Below, one piece after another: positions 60,320-64,000 of a stretch of DNA of 64,000 nucleotides; the stretch's first letter is position 1; each line of letters opens with the position of its first letter. This DNA comes from an uncultured Bacteroidales bacterium (GTDB taxonomy: Bacteria > Bacteroidota > Bacteroidia > Bacteroidales > Bacteroidaceae). The DNA is taken from NCBI GenBank assembly GCA_902788315.1, contig CADAJS010000010.1:1-64000 (forward strand), in the 5' to 3' direction. The position numbers and the translations under genes are program-made. The notes below the pieces were generated by a model. That model ran no database searches. It saw only the letters and a program-made list of their open reading frames with translations, and was not told the DNA's origin.

Positions 60320-61075
60320 TCAACTATTCGCCTCCTTTATCTTCTTGGCCAGGTCGCTGGCAAAGATGAATGAGTTCAGCTTCTCGTTCGTGCTGGACAT
60401 GATTTCCTCCTTGCGTCCCTGCCATTCCTTGCGCCCGTCGCAGATGAAGATGATATTCTCTCCGATGCCCATCACCGAGTTCATGTCGTGTGTGTTGATG
60501 ATGGTGGTCATGTTGTATTCCACGGTGATGTCGTGGATCAGTTCGTCGATGACGAGGCTGGTCTTTGGGTCAAGGCCGCTGTTCGGCTCGTCGCAGAACA
60601 GATACTTGGGGTTCAGGGCAATGGCCCTTGCGATGGCCACACGCTTCTGCATGCCGCCGCTCAGCTCGCCAGGGAATTTCGCCTCGGCTCCCTTCAGGTT
60701 CACTCGTTCCAGACAGAAGCGGGCCCGGTTGGCCCGGTCGGTCGCATTCATGTCCGAGAACATGTCTAAGGGGAACATGACGTTCTCGAGCACAGACATG
60801 GAGTCGAAGAGCGCGGCGCTCTGGAATATCATCCCCATCTCGCGCCGGATGAGCACGCGCTCGCGCTTCTTCATCTTCACGAAGTCGCGTCCGTCGTAGA
60901 GAATCTCGCCCCTCTCCGGGCTCAGCAGGCCCACGATGTTCTTTATGAGCACCGTCTTTCCGCTTCCGCTCTGCCCGATGATGAGGTTGGTCTTTCCGTC
61001 GTAGAAGACCGCGTTGATGTCTTGCAGGACGTCCTTGTCCTCGAATGATTTGTAGAGATGGCGCAGTTCTATCAT
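60320..61075 (-). CDS. mlaF: ABC transporter ATP-binding protein, MlaF-like
   Basis: A 251-residue ATPase of the MlaFEDB lipid-transport complex, which moves phospholipid between the membranes. Walker A GQSGSGKT, signature LSGGMQKRVAIARA, Walker B LFCDEPNSGLDP. Start at 61075 (MIELRHLYKSF), overlapping the mlaE stop by 4 bases; a longer frame to 61261 lies inside mlaE. MlaD and MlaB are not in the window. Confidence 0.92.
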   Translation of the reverse strand: MIELRHLYKSFEDKDVLQDINAVFYDGKTNLIIGQSGSGKTVLIKNIVGLLSPERGEILYDGRDFVKMKKRERVLIRREMGMIFQSAALFDSMSVLENVMFPLDMFSDMNATDRANRARFCLERVNLKGAEAKFPGELSGGMQKRVAIARAIALNPKYLFCDEPNSGLDPKTSLVIDELIHDITVEYNMTTIINTHDMNSVMGIGENIIFICDGRKEWQGRKEEIMSSTNEKLNSFIFASDLAKKIKEANS

Positions 61076-61815
61076 GAGAGTAGGGTGGTTAGGAAAATGT
61101 CGGCAAAGAGGATGAATATGCTGCTCTTCACCACGGCGTCGGTGCTGGCACGCCCCACATCGATGGATCCGCCTTCGACCGTATATCCGTAGAACGAACT
61201 GACGCTGGAGATGATGTAGGCGAAGCAGATGCTCTTGATGATGGACGTCCATACGTACCACTGTTTGAAATCGTGCAGCAGGCCTACGGTCAGGTCGTCA
61301 AACGTAATTACTCCCATGAAGGCGGTAGCGTATGAACCCACGAAGCCTGCCGTAATGCTGAAAATGACGAGGAAGGGAATCATCGTGACCATGCCTGCAA
61401 TCTTCGGCAGGATGAGGAACGAAGCTGAGTTCACTCCCATGATTTCGAGCGCGTCGATCTGTTGAGTCACGCGCATGGTACCTATTTCTGAGGCAATGTT
61501 GCTGCCCACCTTGCCCGAGAGAATCAGGCACATGATGCTGCTCGAGAACTCGAGGAGCATGATTTCGCGTGTGGTGTACCCCGTCGTAAAGTTGGGCATC
61601 CAAGGGCTGGCAACGTTCAACTTAATCTGAATGCAGATGACTGCACCGATGAAGAACGAGATGAGCAGTACGATGCCAATGGAGTCCACGCCCAACTGAG
61701 CCATTTCCTTGACGTATTGTTTCATGAACATACGCCATCGTTCGGGCATCGAGAATGTCTTGCCCATGAGTTGCAGGTAGCGGCCGAAAGTGGCCAATCC
61801 GTCTGTGATGAACAT
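61072..61815 (-). CDS. mlaE: ABC transporter permease, MlaE-like
   Basis: A 247-residue inner-membrane permease of the MlaE family, with five to six hydrophobic segments and the family signatures GKVGSNIASEIGTMRVTQQIDALEIMG and SSVSSFYGYTVEGGSIDVGRAST. Translationally coupled to mlaF (ATGA). The two form the core of a lipid transporter for outer-membrane asymmetry; the divergent lptB exports lipopolysaccharide, so both neighbours serve the outer membrane. Confidence 0.93.
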   Translation of the reverse strand: MFITDGLATFGRYLQLMGKTFSMPERWRMFMKQYVKEMAQLGVDSIGIVLLISFFIGAVICIQIKLNVASPWMPNFTTGYTTREIMLLEFSSSIMCLILSGKVGSNIASEIGTMRVTQQIDALEIMGVNSASFLILPKIAGMVTMIPFLVIFSITAGFVGSYATAFMGVITFDDLTVGLLHDFKQWYVWTSIIKSICFAYIISSVSSFYGYTVEGGSIDVGRASTDAVVKSSIFILFADIFLTTLLS

Positions 61816-61837
61816 CGTCTATATGCTTTCTTGCCCA

Positions 61838-61845
61838 CAAAATTA
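61838..61845 (-). promoter_or_regulatory. -7 box of mlaE-mlaF
   Basis: Minus-strand TAATTTTG, 22 bases before the mlaE start. Confidence 0.55.
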
Positions 61846-61898
61846 CATAAAATCGCCTAAAAAATGTTGCTCCTCGCGTTTGTTTTTGGCTTTTTTCG

Positions 61899-61906
61899 TA
61901 CTTTTG
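61899..61906 (+). promoter_or_regulatory. -7 box of lptB
   Basis: TACTTTTG, 19 bases before the ATG at 61926, divergent from the mlaE promoter 54 bases away. A TTTG lies 16 bases upstream (61879-61882), shorter than usual. Confidence 0.6.
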
Positions 61907-61925
61907 CATCAAATTAGGTACAAGA

Positions 61926-62774
61926 ATGGACAACGAACAGCATACTTCGGACGGCTCCCTGCATGAGTTGCGCAGTGAGAACCTCGTCAAAATCTACGGC
62001 AAGCGCACGGTGGTGGATCATGTCTCGTTCAACGTCAGACAGGGTGAGATAGTCGGCCTGCTGGGACCAAACGGGGCCGGAAAGACCACCTCGTTCTATA
62101 TGACCACGGGCCTCGTCATCCCCAACGAGGGACACATTTTCCTGGACGGCGAGGATGTGACCACGCTACCCGTCTATCAGCGTGCCCGTCGTGGCATCGG
62201 CTATCTGGCCCAGGAGGCCAGTGTGTTCCGTAAGATGTCGGTCGAGGACAATATCTCCTCCATCCTGGAGATGAGGCCGAAACCGGACTATTTCGAGGGC
62301 ACCCTCTCCGAGTATCGCCGCTGGAAGCTGGAGTCGCTCATCTCCGAGTTCCGCCTGCAGAAGGTGCGCAAGAACCTGGGCGACCGCCTCTCGGGCGGTG
62401 AGCGGCGACGTACGGAAATCGCCCGCTGCCTGGCCATCGAGCCCAAGTTCATCATGCTCGACGAACCATTTGCCGGTGTGGACCCCATCGCCGTGGAGGA
62501 CATCCAGTATATCGTCTGGAAACTGAAGCAGCGTAATATCGGTGTGCTCATCACCGACCACAATGTCGAGGAGACGCTCTGTATCACCGACCGTGCCTAT
62601 CTGCTCTTCGAAGGACGCATCCTCTTTGAGGGAACGCCTCAGGAACTGGCCGCGAACACAGTGGTGCGCGAGAAGTACCTGACCACCAGCTTCACCCTGC
62701 GCGAGAAGGACTTCCAGCGCATCGACGAGGAACGTAACGCACAGGAGGATGCCTCCGCGCCGTCGGCTTCGTAG
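61926..62774 (+). CDS. lptB: LPS export ABC transporter ATP-binding protein LptB
   Basis: A 282-residue ATPase powering lipopolysaccharide extraction through LptFGC. Walker A GPNGAGKTTSF, Q loop GYLAQEASVFRKMSVEDNI, signature LSGGERRRTEIARCLA, Walker B MLDEPFAGVDP, switch TDHNVEETL. The QEASVFRK stretch is diagnostic for LptB rather than other ABC ATPases. It has about 35 more residues than E. coli LptB, split between both ends. Confidence 0.96.
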   Translation: MDNEQHTSDGSLHELRSENLVKIYGKRTVVDHVSFNVRQGEIVGLLGPNGAGKTTSFYMTTGLVIPNEGHIFLDGEDVTTLPVYQRARRGIGYLAQEASVFRKMSVEDNISSILEMRPKPDYFEGTLSEYRRWKLESLISEFRLQKVRKNLGDRLSGGERRRTEIARCLAIEPKFIMLDEPFAGVDPIAVEDIQYIVWKLKQRNIGVLITDHNVEETLCITDRAYLLFEGRILFEGTPQELAANTVVREKYLTTSFTLREKDFQRIDEERNAQEDASAPSAS

Positions 62775-62823
62775 TCCGTGTGATTGCCCGTCCAGCCCGG
62801 TGTGCGTGAATGTATAGGTTGGA

Positions 62824-64000
62824 CTATCGTTCGATGAATACATTGGAATACTTCGCGCGGAGTTGTTTCTCCTGCTCCTTGGTGATGCCTTTCATCTTGA
62901 CGTTGAGATGGTCGGTGGGCAGATTGAGCATCCACTCGGGCATGGGCGTTTCCTCTTCTATTGTCAGCCACAGACTCTTCAGGTGTTTCATCCCTTGCAG
63001 GTTTGCGCCGTCGGCCAGGCGCGGGCCTCTGATTGTCAGTTCTTCCAACTGCCATTCCCCTACCCACTGCGGCACGACCACGCTGTCCGTGTATTCGAGC
63101 AGGAGTTTAGATACTTTCCGTATCTTACGCAGGTTCTCGGCCTCGGCAATGCCCGCCCCTTTGATGGTCAGATCCTTTGCATTCAGTTCGTCTATCCATT
63201 CGGGTAGCACGACCCTGTCCCTGAACTCCAGCGTCAGTGGGGGAATGTTCTGATGGTGTCGCAGGAAGGCGGGCACCGAATCCAGATTGTGGTAGGTTAC
63301 ATATCCTCCCATGCTCATTTCGCTGAAGTTGTATTCTTCTTCTTCCCTGGCGTCCGACTTACGCACGAGCCATCCTATCTTTGGCGTGAGGGCATACGTC
63401 GTCTGATTCTCCTCGACGCCCACCAGTCCAGCCCATAGCTGCATCGGGGTTTCGCTCAACGGGTTTCCCGCAAGGTCGGTCTCCACATAGCGGAAGTCCA
63501 CGCTGACCATCTCGCTGGGCATCGAGGCATTGAAGGCTCGTTTCTGAGGGGTCTCCCCCTCCTTGTTCACCAGGAAACGCAGGAACCAGCCGTCCACAAT
63601 GGTGGGTCTTTTCGAGCCGCAGCGATCTCCTTCTATCAGACTATCTACCCGCTCCTGCTTCACGATGCTTCGCCAAAAGTGCGTGTCGGGCTCGCCTTCG
63701 GCAGCCCGCACAAATTCCTCCAGCACGGGCGTCAGCTCGCCCACCCACTTCTGCATTCCATAGCGGGCCAGCTGTCGCGTCTTCGTCAGCACGCGCCGCC
63801 AGTCGTCTGCTGTGCCCCGCAGTGTCACCGAAGGGATGCCGCAGGCTGCATATAGTGCTTTATATTTGAAGTACTTCTTCATACTCTCCATCAGTGTAAT
63901 CTGAGAGGCGATGCGCTCCGTGACGCCCGTGGTGGAGAAGTCCGAAGTGATGACGGAGACAATATCGTCCTTCGTGTTCGTCGCAATCTGGGCGGCCATG
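62824..64000 (-). CDS. second DUF4419 protein, cut by the window edge
   Basis: The visible 391 residues match the central and C-terminal parts of the DUF4419 protein at 46545-48005: RIASQITLMESMKKYFKYKA, CGIPSVTLRGTADDWRRV and IVDGWFLRFLVNKEG. About 170 N-terminal residues, including the signal peptide, must lie beyond the right edge; the ATG at 63999 is internal. The C-terminus is longer than in the first copy, with more leucine-rich strands (VVLPEWIDELNAKDLTIKG, VVVPQWVGEWQLEELTIRG, PMPEWMLNLPTDHLNVKMKG), suggesting repeat expansion. Function unknown. Confidence 0.85.
   Translation of the reverse strand, partial: MAAQIATNTKDDIVSVITSDFSTTGVTERIASQITLMESMKKYFKYKALYAACGIPSVTLRGTADDWRRVLTKTRQLARYGMQKWVGELTPVLEEFVRAAEGEPDTHFWRSIVKQERVDSLIEGDRCGSKRPTIVDGWFLRFLVNKEGETPQKRAFNASMPSEMVSVDFRYVETDLAGNPLSETPMQLWAGLVGVEENQTTYALTPKIGWLVRKSDAREEEEYNFSEMSMGGYVTYHNLDSVPAFLRHHQNIPPLTLEFRDRVVLPEWIDELNAKDLTIKGAGIAEAENLRKIRKVSKLLLEYTDSVVVPQWVGEWQLEELTIRGPRLADGANLQGMKHLKSLWLTIEEETPMPEWMLNLPTDHLNVKMKGITKEQEKQLRAKYSNVFIER

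Noticed and set aside
61076..61261. Longer mlaF start
   Set aside because: Would lie wholly inside mlaE; the ATGA overlap at 61072-61075 gives a standard N-terminus.

Overview
The window is chromosomal DNA from a Bacteroidales bacterium, most likely Prevotellaceae or a close relative. The evidence is the promoter grammar (many TAnnTTTG -7 boxes, several with TTTG about 19-20 bases upstream, and almost no Shine-Dalgarno sites), the family content (two DUF4419 proteins, DUF1080/3-keto-disaccharide hydrolase, DUF5117-type metalloprotease, C1 and C11 peptidases, CotH with a Prevotella-like C-terminal tail, GH106/GH43/CE15 enzymes) and a GC-rich genome with many long antisense shadow frames. The genus is inference.

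Layout. 0.36-3.7 kb: AraC regulator, then a Y-family DNA polymerase behind a 75-bp tandem promoter duplication, and its YolD-like partner. 3.7-6.9 kb: GH106-like rhamnosidase and a rhodanese lipoprotein. 6.9-15.2 kb, all on the minus strand: SLC13 anion transporter, DUF1080 lipoprotein, then a tight operon cysC-cysD-cysN (PAPS synthesis), a steroid 5-alpha-reductase family membrane enzyme and a PAPS-dependent sulfotransferase. This is the most exciting unit: taken together it can import sulfate, activate it to PAPS, reduce a steroid-like substrate and sulfonate a hydroxyl. 15.3-28.6 kb: uvrB, a secreted glycosidase-like protein, an OmpA-family protein, glpK-glpF, GH43-CBM6, a large zinc metalloprotease and a thioesterase. 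28.6-32.0 kb: dxs-trkA on the minus strand with an 88-bp tandem duplication at the promoter. 32.0-33.6 kb: hairpin-rich DNA, a four-member chain of tiny genes overlapping by ATGA (one frameshifted), and tRNA-Ser(UGA), which together look like the stub of a mobile element.

33.7-46.1 kb: aminopeptidase P, C1 peptidase, DNA glycosylase, CotH protein, recJ-recQ, a CE15-like esterase, and tig-clpP without clpX. 46.1-59.3 kb: a stretch bounded by two same-orientation copies of a ~175-bp repeat, each with a pair of 18-bp palindromes 22 bp apart. Inside it are DUF4419, a PD-(D/E)XK nuclease, a clostripain-like lipoprotein, a histidine kinase, the housekeeping series yceD-rpmF-fabH-era-der, a small lipoprotein and an M16 protease. 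59.4-64.0 kb: NAGPA-like phosphodiester glycosidase, mlaE-mlaF, lptB, and a second DUF4419 gene cut by the window edge.

Non-coding structure is a theme. Different period-7 microsatellites sit at gene borders and sometimes supply start or stop codons, promoter regions are tandemly duplicated, and several -7 boxes lie directly against the start codon. No rRNA, CRISPR array or intact insertion sequence was seen.
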